A DNA stretch of 64,000 bases from Paraburkholderia phenazinium (GCF_900100735.1 NZ_FNCJ01000003.1:558001-622000), one strand, 5' to 3'; counted from the stretch's first letter, positions 19,767 through 28,123 are shown. Made by a program: numbers and translations. Notes: generated by a model from the letters alone, not told the origin.

Positions 19767-19830
19767 CCGGTGAGGCGGTTGCGGCAACAATCACAGCGCC
19801 ACGACCGCAACCCTCACCACCGGGACGACC

Positions 19831-20283
19831 ATGAAGGCATCCGCCAAAGCCGGACTCGAACAGTTTCTGACGTACCGCTTGCATGTATTGAACAAGCTGG
19901 CCGAGCGCGGCATCGGCGAGCGCTATCAGGAAAAGCTCGGCGTGACCTTGCCGGAGGCGCGCGTGATTGCTTCGGTGGGATCGTTCGGGCCGTTCTCGAT
20001 CATGGATCTGGCGCGGCATGCGAACCTCGACAAGAGCCAGGCAAGCCGCGCGGCCGAAGCGTTGATCAAGCAGGGGCTCATCCAACGCGAGGCAAGCGTT
20101 GAGGACGGGCGCGTCGTGCTGATTTCGCTTACCGCCGAGGGACGCGAGTTATATCGCAAGGTCATGCCGATTGCACGCAAGTGGAACGTCGATCTATTCG
20201 ATTGTCTCAACGAGGACGAGAGGGCGGCCTTCAGCGCCGCGCTCGACCGCATCATCGAAAGCATGCAGGCGCGCAGCGAGTGA
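19831..20283 (+). CDS. MarR-family transcriptional regulator
   Basis: 150-residue winged-helix regulator. The recognition region is FSIMDLARHANLDKSQASRAAEALIKQGLI (residues about 51-80), followed by the wing SVEDGRVVLISLTAEG, both typical of MarR. The N- and C-terminal helices would form the dimer interface. The gene is convergent with a reductase/aldolase operon, whose promoter region carries a 12-bp palindrome overlapping its -35, so that operon is a candidate target (inference). It could equally regulate glxK upstream or itself. The ligand is unknown. Confidence 0.92.
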   Translation: MKASAKAGLEQFLTYRLHVLNKLAERGIGERYQEKLGVTLPEARVIASVGSFGPFSIMDLARHANLDKSQASRAAEALIKQGLIQREASVEDGRVVLISLTAEGRELYRKVMPIARKWNVDLFDCLNEDERAAFSAALDRIIESMQARSE

Positions 20284-20313
20284 GGCGCGCCGCCCACTTG
20301 ACTGAAACCCCCA

Positions 20314-21300
20314 CTACAACCCGCTATTGATCGCGCGTTGCCGCAAGAGCCCGAGCACTGCATCGCAGAACGGCGTCGGTACATCCAGCTTGCGGCCCAG
20401 CTCCGGAAAGACGCCGAGAATCGGTTCGATTTCCAGCGGGCGGCCCGCCTCGAAATCCTGCAGCATCGAGGTGCGAAAGGCACCCAGCTTGCGCGTCAAC
20501 GCGACGCGCTCCGGCGCGCTCATGCCCGTCGGCAAACCCAGCCTCGTGCCAATCGCATCGGCCTCCTCCATCATCCTCAGCACCAGTGCATGCGTGAGCG
20601 GATCGTCGAGCAGCCGGTCAGCCGCAGAGCCTGTCAGCGCGCTCAGCGGATTCATGTTCATGTTGCCCCACAGCTTCACCCAGATCTCGGTGCGAATCTG
20701 ATCCGAGACAGTCACCTCGAAGCCGCCCTCCTGCAGTGCCGCGGCAAATGCGTCGGCTTGCGCCGCCAGTGACGATAGAGGCGCACCGACAATCAGATGG
20801 TTGCCGCGCCCGCGTCGGATCACGCCGGGCGCGTCGGTCGACGACGACAGATGCACTACGCATCCGATCGACTGGGCCGGCGGCAATGCTGCCGACACCA
20901 CGCCAGCCGGATCGACCGCCTCGATTCCATGACCTGCGAGCGGCCCAGCCAAACCGTTCAGGAACCACCACGGCAGACCGTTCATCGCCGCCACGACGAC
21001 CGTTTCAGGCCCGATCAGCGGTTTGAGAGTCGCGGCAATCGCGGGCAGCGCCTGGGCTTTGAGCGCGATCACCACAAAATCCTGGACGCCGAGCGCCGCC
21101 GGGTCGTCTTCCGCGGCGACGCGAGCAACGTCTTCGCGCTCCTGATCGACAATCCGAATCCCGTCCGCGCGAATGGCATCGAGCGTCTTGCCGCGCGCAA
21201 GCACGCTCACTGCGTGTCCTGCGTGAGCGAGCGCTGCTGCGATCAGGCCGCCGATCGCGCCGGCTCCGACCACCGTGGTTCGAGTCTGTTGCGCATTCAT
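20314..21300 (-). CDS. Ketopantoate reductase-family oxidoreductase (PanE/ApbA-like)
   Basis: NAD(P)H-dependent 2-oxoacid reductase fold, 328 residues. The N-terminus TTVVGAGAIGGLIAAALAHAG is the nucleotide-binding Rossmann motif. EIWVKLWGNMNMNPLSALTG contains the catalytic Lys and the Asn of the PanE C-terminal domain. The family includes true 2-dehydropantoate 2-reductase and paralogues acting on other 2-oxoacids. Here it is translationally close to a class II aldolase-like gene (start 8 bp after its stop), which suggests a catabolic role rather than pantothenate synthesis. The ATG at 21300 is chosen because the Rossmann motif follows directly. Confidence 0.9.
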   Translation of the reverse strand: MNAQQTRTTVVGAGAIGGLIAAALAHAGHAVSVLARGKTLDAIRADGIRIVDQEREDVARVAAEDDPAALGVQDFVVIALKAQALPAIAATLKPLIGPETVVVAAMNGLPWWFLNGLAGPLAGHGIEAVDPAGVVSAALPPAQSIGCVVHLSSSTDAPGVIRRGRGNHLIVGAPLSSLAAQADAFAAALQEGGFEVTVSDQIRTEIWVKLWGNMNMNPLSALTGSAADRLLDDPLTHALVLRMMEEADAIGTRLGLPTGMSAPERVALTRKLGAFRTSMLQDFEAGRPLEIEPILGVFPELGRKLDVPTPFCDAVLGLLRQRAINSGL

Positions 21301-21307
21301 ACGAGCA

Positions 21308-22090
21308 TCACTCCTTGTAAGACGGATCGACGCGCTCGACCTGGCGCAACAAGGCGTCGAGCACATCCTGACCCGCGCCATGGCGCGGATCGAACTGCAG
21401 CGAATCACGCGTACAACGCGCGGAGATATCGTCCGGGATCATGCGGGCCGCGCCGAGCGCTGCCGTCGCCAACTGGATTTCACACGCGCGATTGAGGGTC
21501 CATAGCCGCGCAAAGGCCTGCGCGATGGTCTCGCCGATCGATAGCAGACCATGGTTACGCAGGATCAGCAAGCGCTTGTCGCCGAGATTGGCGACGAGGC
21601 GCGGCCCTTCGTCGGCGCGCACCGTGATGCCCTCGAAGTCGTGATACGCCACCATGTCGTGGAGCTGGGCCGAATAGAAGTTCGAGTTCTCCAGCCCGGC
21701 TTGCGAGCATGCGACGGCAAGACCCGCGGTGGTATGAGTGTGCATCACGCAATGCGCATCGGGCAGCGCGCGATGCAGCGCCGCATGCACGACGAAGCCG
21801 GCCGGATTCACCGGATGTTTCGAGTCACCTACAACCTTGCCGTCGAGGTCGATCTTGACCAGGTTCGATGCACACACCTCGGTGTAGTGCAGGCCGAACG
21901 GGTTGATCAGGAAATGCCGCTCCGGTCCGGGTACGCGCAAGGTGATGTGGTTGTAGATCAGCTCGGTCCAGCCGAGCATCGCGAAGATGCGATAGGTGCC
22001 GGCGAGCTGGATGCGCAACGCCTGTTCGCTGGCGGGGGCGCCGGTTTGTACGCCCGGGTCTGCGGGCGGCGAGGTGTCGAGGGCGGGCAT
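21308..22090 (-). CDS. Class II aldolase/adducin family protein
   Basis: 260-residue metal-dependent aldolase-fold protein. LGWTELIYNHITLRVPG gives the phosphate/substrate loop, HCVMHTHTTAGLAV the paired metal-ligating His, and LILRNHGLLSIGETIAQAF the third His. The family covers fuculose-phosphate aldolase, ribulose-phosphate epimerase and many uncharacterised members lacking the catalytic Glu, so the reaction is not assignable. The ATG at 22090 has AGGAGA seven bases upstream. It is the first gene of a two-gene operon with the PanE-like reductase. A promoter overlapping a palindrome lies about 50-80 bp upstream. Confidence 0.9.
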   Translation of the reverse strand: MPALDTSPPADPGVQTGAPASEQALRIQLAGTYRIFAMLGWTELIYNHITLRVPGPERHFLINPFGLHYTEVCASNLVKIDLDGKVVGDSKHPVNPAGFVVHAALHRALPDAHCVMHTHTTAGLAVACSQAGLENSNFYSAQLHDMVAYHDFEGITVRADEGPRLVANLGDKRLLILRNHGLLSIGETIAQAFARLWTLNRACEIQLATAALGAARMIPDDISARCTRDSLQFDPRHGAGQDVLDALLRQVERVDPSYKE

Positions 22091-22141
22091 GGTCGTCTCC
22101 TGGACTGAGATTTGCCGCCAAGCGGCGGGCGCGGCACTCCC

Positions 22142-22170
22142 AGCATAGTGCAAAATTGGTTGCGCGCACA
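22142..22170 (-). promoter_or_regulatory. Promoter of the aldolase/reductase operon with overlapping palindromic operator
   Basis: On the minus strand TTGCGC (22169-22164), a 16-bp spacer and TATGCT (22147-22142) form a plausible sigma-70 promoter. The -35 is embedded in the perfect 12-bp palindrome GTTGCGCGCAAC (22159-22170), a good position for a repressor. A MarR-family protein is the obvious local candidate (inference). Confidence 0.5.
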
Positions 22171-22464
22171 ACTAGTAGCAATAGCTAGAACTTGATGTCC
22201 TCCGAGAGTCGCGGCCTCATTCAGGCGATGCGGATTGCTCTATTTAAGAGATCAGCTCACCGATAAAATTTCGTGGTGAACACCACTCGGCGCATGTGCG
22301 AAACAAGCACCCACTCCACGTCATAGCAGGCGCTTGGCGGGCGTCCCGAGCGATTCGCGAGCTCAACTCGGTCACAACGCGAGATCTCAGGCAATTCGCG
22401 CCACGCACCTAACCAGTGGCAGATGTCGGCACGAATCAACCAAGGGTATGCCCCGACGAAAACA

Positions 22465-22478
22465 TAGCAAATATGCTA
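22465..22478. promoter_or_regulatory. Palindromic operator of the HigBA module
   Basis: TAGCA-AATA-TGCTA is a perfect 5-bp inverted repeat. It overlaps a TATGCT -10-like hexamer (22472-22477) just 9 bp before the toxin ATG. Antitoxins of this class usually repress their own promoter through such a site. Confidence 0.5.
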
Positions 22479-22486
22479 ACATTCGA

Positions 22487-22813
22487 ATGAATTGGTCCAT
22501 TGTCTACTACAACGAGCGCGTCAAACGTGACGTCCTGTCGCTCCCCAAAGACGTCCTTGCTGACTATCGCCGTCTATTGGATTTGCTGGAAGAACATGGA
22601 GTTGACCTTCGCATGCCGCACTCGCGAGCAATGGGAGATGGATTGTTCGAGTTGCGTCCGCGGGGGCGTGAGGGTATCGGAAGAGTGTTCTACTGCACGC
22701 ATGTCGGGCGCCGAATTGTCGTCCTCCACTCATTCGTGAAGAAATCCCAAGAGACGCCGGCAGACGAACTGCGCATTGCCCGAAAGCGTCACAAGGAGGT
22801 ACGCCATGGCTAA
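22487..22813 (+). CDS. higB: RelE/HigB-like toxin (phage-derived Gp49-like family)
   Basis: 108-residue protein resembling HigB/Gp49-type mRNA interferases, which cleave mRNA at the ribosome. It begins MNWSIVYYNERVKRDVLSLP, followed by FELRPRGREGIGRVFYCTHVGRRIVVLHSFVKKSQETP. The basic residues and the HSFVKKSQ.TP segment are characteristic of the family. The gene precedes an XRE-type antitoxin gene that it overlaps by 8 bp, the usual HigBA order (toxin first). The frame runs further upstream, but the family consensus and the operator position favour the ATG at 22487. No clear Shine-Dalgarno sequence precedes it, so the toxin may be translated weakly. Confidence 0.87.
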   Translation: MNWSIVYYNERVKRDVLSLPKDVLADYRRLLDLLEEHGVDLRMPHSRAMGDGLFELRPRGREGIGRVFYCTHVGRRIVVLHSFVKKSQETPADELRIARKRHKEVRHG

Positions 22814-23138
22814 ACAACGATCGAAGCGTGAACTCAATGAGCGGTTCAGCCCCGTCGCCCACACAGCAGAGGACGACGCCAAGCTCTTCGCCGATCCAGA
22901 GTTCAAGCAAGCGTACGATGCGCTCGAAGACGAATACGCGGCCTTGCGCGTCATTTTATCTGCGAGAAAAGACGCGGGCCTCACACAGGCGCAAATAGCT
23001 GAGCGCATGGGCACGACCGCATCCGCTATCTCGCGTCTCGAAGCGTCGTTGACCAGCGAAAAGCATTCGCCCTCTTTTTCCACACTGCGCAAATACGCCG
23101 CCGCGTGCGGCAAAAGACTCGTTATCTCGTTCGCTTGA
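22806..23138 (+). CDS. higA: XRE-family antitoxin (HigA-like)
   Basis: 110-residue antitoxin with a C-terminal helix-turn-helix: ARKDAGLTQAQIAERMGTTASAISRLE. It should neutralise the upstream toxin and repress the operon. The N-terminal part (MAKQRSKRELNERFSPVAH, then an acidic helix) would wrap the toxin. A consensus AAGGAGGT (22793-22800) lies five bases before the ATG, so the antitoxin is predicted to be translated far more strongly than the toxin. A terminator shared with the convergent tRNA-Leu gene follows. Confidence 0.9.
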   Translation: MAKQRSKRELNERFSPVAHTAEDDAKLFADPEFKQAYDALEDEYAALRVILSARKDAGLTQAQIAERMGTTASAISRLEASLTSEKHSPSFSTLRKYAAACGKRLVISFA

Positions 23139-23188
23139 GCCTCGCGCTAAAATCGGCGCGTGAGCGAGACACTACGCACTCAAGATGC

Positions 23189-23223
23189 AAAAAACCCCGC
23201 CAATCATCGACTGGCGGGGTTTT
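23189..23223. terminator. Bidirectional intrinsic terminator (higBA / tRNA-Leu)
   Basis: The nine-base-pair stem ACCCCGCCA / TGGCGGGGT (23194-23202 with 23212-23220) has six A on its left, giving six U for minus-strand tRNA-Leu transcription. The plus side has only four T and is weaker. Confidence 0.8.
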
Positions 23224-23233
23224 CACAAATACG

Positions 23234-23320
23234 TGGTGCGAGGAAGGGGACTCGAACCCCTACACCATTGCTGGCGTCAGGACCTAAACCTGGTGCGTCT
23301 ACCAATTTCGCCATCCTCGC
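23234..23320 (-). tRNA. tRNA-Leu (anticodon TAG)
   Basis: The minus strand reads GCGAGGATGGCGAAATTGG at the 5' end, has a long variable arm as in class II tRNAs, the anticodon loop TTTAGGT with anticodon TAG, T-loop GGTTCGAGTCC, and an encoded CCA (87 nt). Confidence 0.96.
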
Positions 23321-23551
23321 AGCCGGGTCTAGCGCATGCGCGCCGCGCCCGATGTTTGGCTCGCCAACGGCGGCCCCTCCCCGGCAAAGCCGGTTCGGCA
23401 ACACGTCCGAAAGCGTAAGCGCGAGATTCTAACCGATTGATTTGCGCTTGTCTGCATTTGGCCAACGTATGTCGATGCTACAATTTTTGGCTAATGTTCG
23501 TACGGCACGCACGCCGTGCCCCACCGTGCTTCAGCCCCACACTCCATTCAA

Positions 23552-24433
23552 GTGAATTTCGACGAATATTGCCAGCAGAAGGCGGCGCCTCCCGGCTCGA
23601 GCAGCTACTACGCGCTCCGTCAGGCGCCCGCCGGACGCCAGCCGCTCCTGACCGCCCTGTTCGCGCTGCGCCGCGAATTCGAGGAAACAGTCAAGGAAAC
23701 CAGCGATCCGACCGTCGGCCGTACCAAGCTCGCCTGGTGGCAAAAGGAAATCGCCGCACTCGCCGCCGGAACGCCCTCGCATCCCGTCTCGAAGGCGCTC
23801 GCCGCGCATCTGGGTGGCGGCGTCAAGGCTACGGGGGCCACCGAGGCGGCTGCGACCACCGCGGCCATCGAAGCCGAATACCCAGCACTACAAACCCTGC
23901 TGGCCGGCTTCGAAATGGACCTCGATCAGGCCCGCTATCTCGACTACCCGAATCTGCGCCGCTATCTGCAAGGCGTCGGCGGCACGTTTGCAACGCTGGT
24001 CGCACGCGCCACCGCGCAGAACCCGGCGCAGGCCGCCGATTGGGCAACCCCGCTCGGCCAGGCACTCCTGCAGGCGCAACTGGTCGCCGAACTCGGCAAC
24101 GACGCGCGGCACGGACGCATCTATATTCCGATCGATGAAATGCAGCGCTTCAACGTCACCGCGGCCGATCTGATCAACCGCAAATACAGCGACGCGTTCA
24201 CGGAGATGATGCGCTTTCAGACCAAACGCGCCCGGGACGCACTGAACGCCGCCCTCGCCGCCCTGCCGGCCGGCGAACGACGCGTACAGCGCACCTTGCG
24301 GGCGCAGGCCGCGCTCGCGCTCGCCTTACTCGACGAGATCGAACGCGACGGCTACCACGTGCTGCATCAAAGCATCGCGCTCACGCCGATCCGCAAGCTG
24401 TGGATCGCGTGGCGCGCCGCGCGTCAGCGCTAG
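23552..24433 (+). CDS. Squalene/phytoene synthase-family protein with degenerate Asp-rich motifs
   Basis: 293-residue member of the squalene/phytoene synthase fold, related to presqualene diphosphate synthase HpnD: the opening NFDEYCQQKAAPPGSSSYYAL, then RTKLAWWQKEI and DARHGRIYIPIDEM. In catalytic members the first Asp-rich motif before the KLAWW segment is DDxxD-like and binds the magnesium-diphosphate; here the equivalent residues 44-49 read EETVKE. The second motif is also altered (AELGNDARHGR). The protein is therefore probably not a normal prenyl synthase. It may be a non-catalytic homologue, as is the mitochondrial complex I assembly factor NDUFAF6 (analogy, not proof). No other hopanoid gene is nearby. 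GTG 23552 is chosen to match family N-termini; GTG 23516 is an alternative. Confidence 0.85.
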   Translation: MNFDEYCQQKAAPPGSSSYYALRQAPAGRQPLLTALFALRREFEETVKETSDPTVGRTKLAWWQKEIAALAAGTPSHPVSKALAAHLGGGVKATGATEAAATTAAIEAEYPALQTLLAGFEMDLDQARYLDYPNLRRYLQGVGGTFATLVARATAQNPAQAADWATPLGQALLQAQLVAELGNDARHGRIYIPIDEMQRFNVTAADLINRKYSDAFTEMMRFQTKRARDALNAALAALPAGERRVQRTLRAQAALALALLDEIERDGYHVLHQSIALTPIRKLWIAWRAARQR

Positions 24434-24508
24434 GTGAACGGGGGCAGCAAAAAGCACAACGCTGCACTTGCACACCCCTGAGCTATCCGCGACAGCCTCT
24501 GCGCAACC

Positions 24509-25741
24509 TCACGCGCGCAGCAACGGCAACGGCTCGAAGCGCTGCTGCAGAACGGCCGTGGAATCCAGCCCCCACCAAGGCCCAAGCACGGTTGCATAGA
24601 TCTGGCGGAAGTCGACGCCCACCGGCAAGTTGCCACCGCCATCAAGTTGGGTCAACACCGGCGGCGCGCCGTACAGGCCGCCACGCACCCGCCCACCCAT
24701 CACAAAATGCGGTGCGACCGTGCCGTGGTCGGTGCCGTTGCTCTGATTCTCGCGCGGCCGGCGGCCGAACTCCGCGTAGGTCATCACGAGCGTATTGTCC
24801 CAACGCCCCAGCTCGACCAGCGCCGACTTCATCGACGCAAATCCCTCCGCGAGCTGCTTGAGCAGCGCGGCCTGCTGTCCGGGCTGGTTCTGGTGCGTGT
24901 CGAAGCCGTTCAGCGTCAGGCGGATCACCGCCACGCCCTGCCCGTTCAACGGCTTGCCCTGCGGCGTGTCGCCGGCGGCCAGCACCTGCATCGCCGTCTT
25001 GATGGAAGTGCCGAACGCCCCTGACGGAAAAGCGGTCTTCAGCGGGAATTGCCCTTCGCGCGGACGCAAGCGGTCGGCGGCCTTCACGATGTCGTTCTCG
25101 ACGTCGAGAATATGCGCCAGCTCGGGATTACGCTCGTGCAGCGAGACTGGCGTCACGAGCCGCGAGGCCTTGACGAACTGCGCTGGATTGACCAGCGCAA
25201 TCGCCCGTGCGCCGTTGGCAAGCGGCCCCATCTCGGCGCTGCCGATCACCACCCCGTCCGCCACAAAACCCGGCGGCACGGCATGCTGCGCGAAGGCCCG
25301 TGTCAGCCAGCCTTCGCGCAGGTACTGATCCGAGCGCGAGGCGGTGTCCCATATCTCGATCGAGCGGAAATGCGACAGGTTCGGCTTCTCGTAGCTGACA
25401 CCCTGCACGATCGCCAGTTGCTGGCTTTGCCACAGCGGCATCAGCGGCTGCAGCGAGGGATGCAAGCCGGTGCGCTCGTCGATCTGGATCACCTGCTCGC
25501 GCTTGATGCCGATGTTCTTGCGCAACTGGTAATACGTCGGATCGGCGTAGGGGATCACTGTGTTCAGACCATCGTTGCCGCCCTTCAGCTCCACGAGGAT
25601 CAGCAGATTGCCGTAGCCACCGCGCGCCAGCGCGCTCGATTCGCCAGTTGGGCTGGCTGGCGCCTGCGCGCCGAACGCCCGCGGCAACCAGAGGGCGGCG
25701 GCCGCCATCGTGGTCATCGAAAGAAAATCGCGCCGTTTCAT
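24509..25741 (-). CDS. DUF1501 exported protein (Tat signal)
   Basis: 410-residue protein of the DUF1501 family, related in fold to sulfatases/alkaline phosphatases but functionally uncharacterised. The N-terminus MKRRDFLSMTTMAAAALWLPRAFGA is a twin-arginine signal (RRDFLS), so it is exported folded, probably with a cofactor or metal. Family blocks visible are LVELKGGNDGLNTVIPY, HFRSIEIWDT and VMTYAEFGRRPRENQSNGTDHGT. It lies 70 bp downstream of a DUF1800 gene on the same strand. The two families are commonly found together, and the pair probably acts on the same envelope substrate (inference). Confidence 0.92.
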   Translation of the reverse strand: MKRRDFLSMTTMAAAALWLPRAFGAQAPASPTGESSALARGGYGNLLILVELKGGNDGLNTVIPYADPTYYQLRKNIGIKREQVIQIDERTGLHPSLQPLMPLWQSQQLAIVQGVSYEKPNLSHFRSIEIWDTASRSDQYLREGWLTRAFAQHAVPPGFVADGVVIGSAEMGPLANGARAIALVNPAQFVKASRLVTPVSLHERNPELAHILDVENDIVKAADRLRPREGQFPLKTAFPSGAFGTSIKTAMQVLAAGDTPQGKPLNGQGVAVIRLTLNGFDTHQNQPGQQAALLKQLAEGFASMKSALVELGRWDNTLVMTYAEFGRRPRENQSNGTDHGTVAPHFVMGGRVRGGLYGAPPVLTQLDGGGNLPVGVDFRQIYATVLGPWWGLDSTAVLQQRFEPLPLLRA

Positions 25742-25811
25742 GCTGCACCTCGTTCGGTTATGGCTGCGCAGAGCGCGCCGCCCGGCTTGCGCCGCTTGTT
25801 TGCAACGCAGT

Positions 25812-27425
25812 TCATTTCAACTGGTAGGCCGGGTCCATCAACAGCGCCTCCAGATAGGCGCTGGCGGTCGAATCGGTTTCGATCGCGTCGACCGGAGCAA
25901 TCGGCAAGACTGCATGCTGCAACTGCAAGTCCGCCGAGAGGCCTGCCTTCGCCGCCGGCGCGGTGTTGAACTGGGCGAGCCAGGTATCGATATCAAAGCG
26001 TACTCCCCCCTGACCCACTCGCGCCATGGCACGCTGCACCATCGCGCCCTTCGGATCCTGGCTCATGGCGTTCGGCGGGCGATGCGGCGCGGCAGTCTCG
26101 GTGGCGCGGAAGATCTGCTCGACGAACTGCTTGCGGGCGAGCAGCGTCGTACTGTTGATCCACGTGGTGCCGCCGGGCCAGCCCTTGACGTTGGGCGGAT
26201 AGAACAGGTTTTCGCCGAGGGTGCGAATTTCGCCGGCGAACGGCGCCGTGCTGTCGTAGCCGATATCGAATTCGCGCAGCGCTCCCACGACGAACTCAGC
26301 AGGCGACTTCACGAGGATGCCGCGATTGCGCTCGTCCCAGAAGGCATCGCTCAGGAAGAGACCGTGCAACGCGACTTTGATGTCGTAGTGACTGGCGCGA
26401 AAACGCTGGGCAATCGGCGCGATCTGCGCCGGGTCCGGTGTATCGGAGACGAACTCGCGCCACAGCTTGTTCGTGACGAAGGTGGCGGTCTCCGGACGGG
26501 CCAGCAGAATGTCGAGCACCTGATCGCCGTCGAACGGGCCGCTCTGTCCGAGCACCGTCTTCACGCCGCCGTCATGCTGGTTGGCGCGCCACACGTAAGC
26601 CTGGGAATCCGGGTCGAGCGTCCATCCGGTATAGGCGCGAGCCGCCTCGGACACATCCTGCTGCGAGTAGTGGCCCTCGCCGAGCGTAAACAGCTCCATC
26701 ACTTCGCGAGCGAAGTTTTCGTTGGGCTTGCCCTTGCGATTGCTGGCGCCGTCGAGGTACTGCAGCATGGCCGGGTCTTTCGCGACGGCGTGCAGCATCT
26801 CGCCGAAACTGCCCAGCGCGTCGCGCCGCAGCAGCATGTTCTGCTGCGCCATCTGCTGCGGATAGCCGACCTTGTCCTGCCCCGAGGTGAAGTGGTTATG
26901 CCAGAAGAGCGTCATGCGCTCGGTCAACGGCGACGGCGTGGTCAGCATCTCGCGCACCCACCATGCGCGCAGCTCTTCGTAACGCTGGCCGCGCGTGCGT
27001 TGCTCAGCCTGACGCTGATCCTGGGTCCAGACCTTGCGCTCGTCGCGCGTCGGGATCGGCTCCAGCACCCAGGCTGGCATGGGCGTGAAGGCCTCCGTGC
27101 GCACGGAGGCCAGTACCTTGTCGACCGCCTGTTCTCGCGTAAGGCCGACGTACTGGGCGACCTCAGCGTTATCCGGCGCGAAGCCCACCCGGGTCAGGAA
27201 AAAGCGCGCGTCGTCACCGTCGAGCAAGGCCGAGGCCGATTCGTCCTCGGCCTCGGCCTCGGCTGCGCCAGAAGTATGGTGTTTGCTGCGCTGGGTGTGG
27301 CCAGGCGCCGCGGCTGCGCCATCCTGGGCCGCCGCAGGCAGCGCACACCCAAGCGCTGCTGCAAATGCCGCGACGGCCAGCAACGGAGCCGACATGCCGC
27401 GGGTCAGCGAGAACAGCGTTTTCAT
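25812..27425 (-). CDS. DUF1800 exported protein
   Basis: 537-residue DUF1800-family protein of unknown activity. MKTLFSLTRGMSAPLLAVAAF... ends in AAAQ, giving a Sec-type signal peptide. An Ala/Glu-rich linker follows (near 40-65). Family motifs include MTLFWHNHFTSGQDKVG, NENFAREVMELFTLGEGHYSQ, AYTGWTLD and NVKGWPGGTTWINS. The start at 27425 places the signal peptide at the N-terminus; upstream codons in the frame do not fit. It is the upstream partner of the DUF1501 gene and lies downstream of a small exported-protein gene. Confidence 0.92.
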   Translation of the reverse strand: MKTLFSLTRGMSAPLLAVAAFAAALGCALPAAAQDGAAAAPGHTQRSKHHTSGAAEAEAEDESASALLDGDDARFFLTRVGFAPDNAEVAQYVGLTREQAVDKVLASVRTEAFTPMPAWVLEPIPTRDERKVWTQDQRQAEQRTRGQRYEELRAWWVREMLTTPSPLTERMTLFWHNHFTSGQDKVGYPQQMAQQNMLLRRDALGSFGEMLHAVAKDPAMLQYLDGASNRKGKPNENFAREVMELFTLGEGHYSQQDVSEAARAYTGWTLDPDSQAYVWRANQHDGGVKTVLGQSGPFDGDQVLDILLARPETATFVTNKLWREFVSDTPDPAQIAPIAQRFRASHYDIKVALHGLFLSDAFWDERNRGILVKSPAEFVVGALREFDIGYDSTAPFAGEIRTLGENLFYPPNVKGWPGGTTWINSTTLLARKQFVEQIFRATETAAPHRPPNAMSQDPKGAMVQRAMARVGQGGVRFDIDTWLAQFNTAPAAKAGLSADLQLQHAVLPIAPVDAIETDSTASAYLEALLMDPAYQLK

Positions 27426-27613
27426 TGTTAGTCGTCCGTGGTCGGTGGCGGTGGTCGGTGGCAAGCAGGCTCGCGCGTGACATGCAATTGTCCCCTCTGG
27501 CGACTCAACGGCAGATCGGGCTGGAAAGTTGACGGGGGAAGTGCAACGAAATTTTTCACGCGCCTCGCAGCGCACTACGCGGCACACGATGCCGGGCGTT
27601 GGATCCCGGCGCC

Positions 27614-27952
27614 CTAGCGCTTGTACAACTCGCGTACGGCGTCTTCGATATGCTGGCGCAGCAGACGCCGCTCTTCGGGCGTCATGTGGCCGTCGCGGCG
27701 GCGTTGATCGAGATCGGGGGGAACTGCAGCACGCATCATGGCGTCTGAAGCAGGATGATCGAGATTGGGATTGGGATTGCGCGGCTGGTGAGACAGCTTG
27801 AGGCCTCGGGAACGCGGCGCGTGGGCGCTCGATGCCCGTTCTTCAGAGGACTGGGCATGGGCGAGCGTAGGGCCTAATGTGCCCGCGAGTGAGCCGGCCA
27901 CTGCCAGCGCAATCACGCTTAGGCGCACATTCGGCCAAACCCCTCCCTTCAT
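27614..27952 (-). CDS. Small exported protein upstream of the DUF1800/DUF1501 pair
   Basis: I do not recognise a named family. This 112-residue protein starts MKGGVWPNVRLSVIALAV and has a clear signal peptide cleaved after LAHA. The mature region is hydrophilic, rich in Arg, Pro and Asn (HQPRNPNPNLDHPAS), and ends in a predicted helix MTPEERRLLRQHIEDAVREL. AAGGGAAC before the ATG is a moderate ribosome-binding site. It lies 188 bp upstream of the DUF1800 gene on the same strand and could be part of that transcription unit, so a shared envelope role is possible but unproven. Confidence 0.65.
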   Translation of the reverse strand: MKGGVWPNVRLSVIALAVAGSLAGTLGPTLAHAQSSEERASSAHAPRSRGLKLSHQPRNPNPNLDHPASDAMMRAAVPPDLDQRRRDGHMTPEERRLLRQHIEDAVRELYKR

Positions 27953-28123
27953 CTTGTTCCCTTCGTGGTGCGGCAACCGGCTACCCTAAATGCGTATACA
28001 GAACCCGGAAAAGATGCCGGGTGCGAGAATTTTTAGTCGAGTGAAGTATCCACCGAACAGCCGCATTCAGTAAAGCAGTCTACGCGTCACCGCTTTACGT
28101 CGTGCCACAGTGCGGGTAAATTT

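Larger units (their letters stand above)
22091..22486. other. Intergenic region between aldolase operon and HigBA module
   Basis: 396 bp without a supported gene. It holds the aldolase promoter/operator (22142-22170), a short GTGGTGAACACCAC hairpin near 22272, and the HigBA operator at its right end. The middle looks somewhat less GC-rich than its neighbours, and I see no remnant coding frame I can identify. Confidence 0.4.

Noticed and set aside
23140..23330. Integrase attachment site at tRNA-Leu
   Set aside because: No duplicated 3' tRNA fragment or integrase gene was found in the window.
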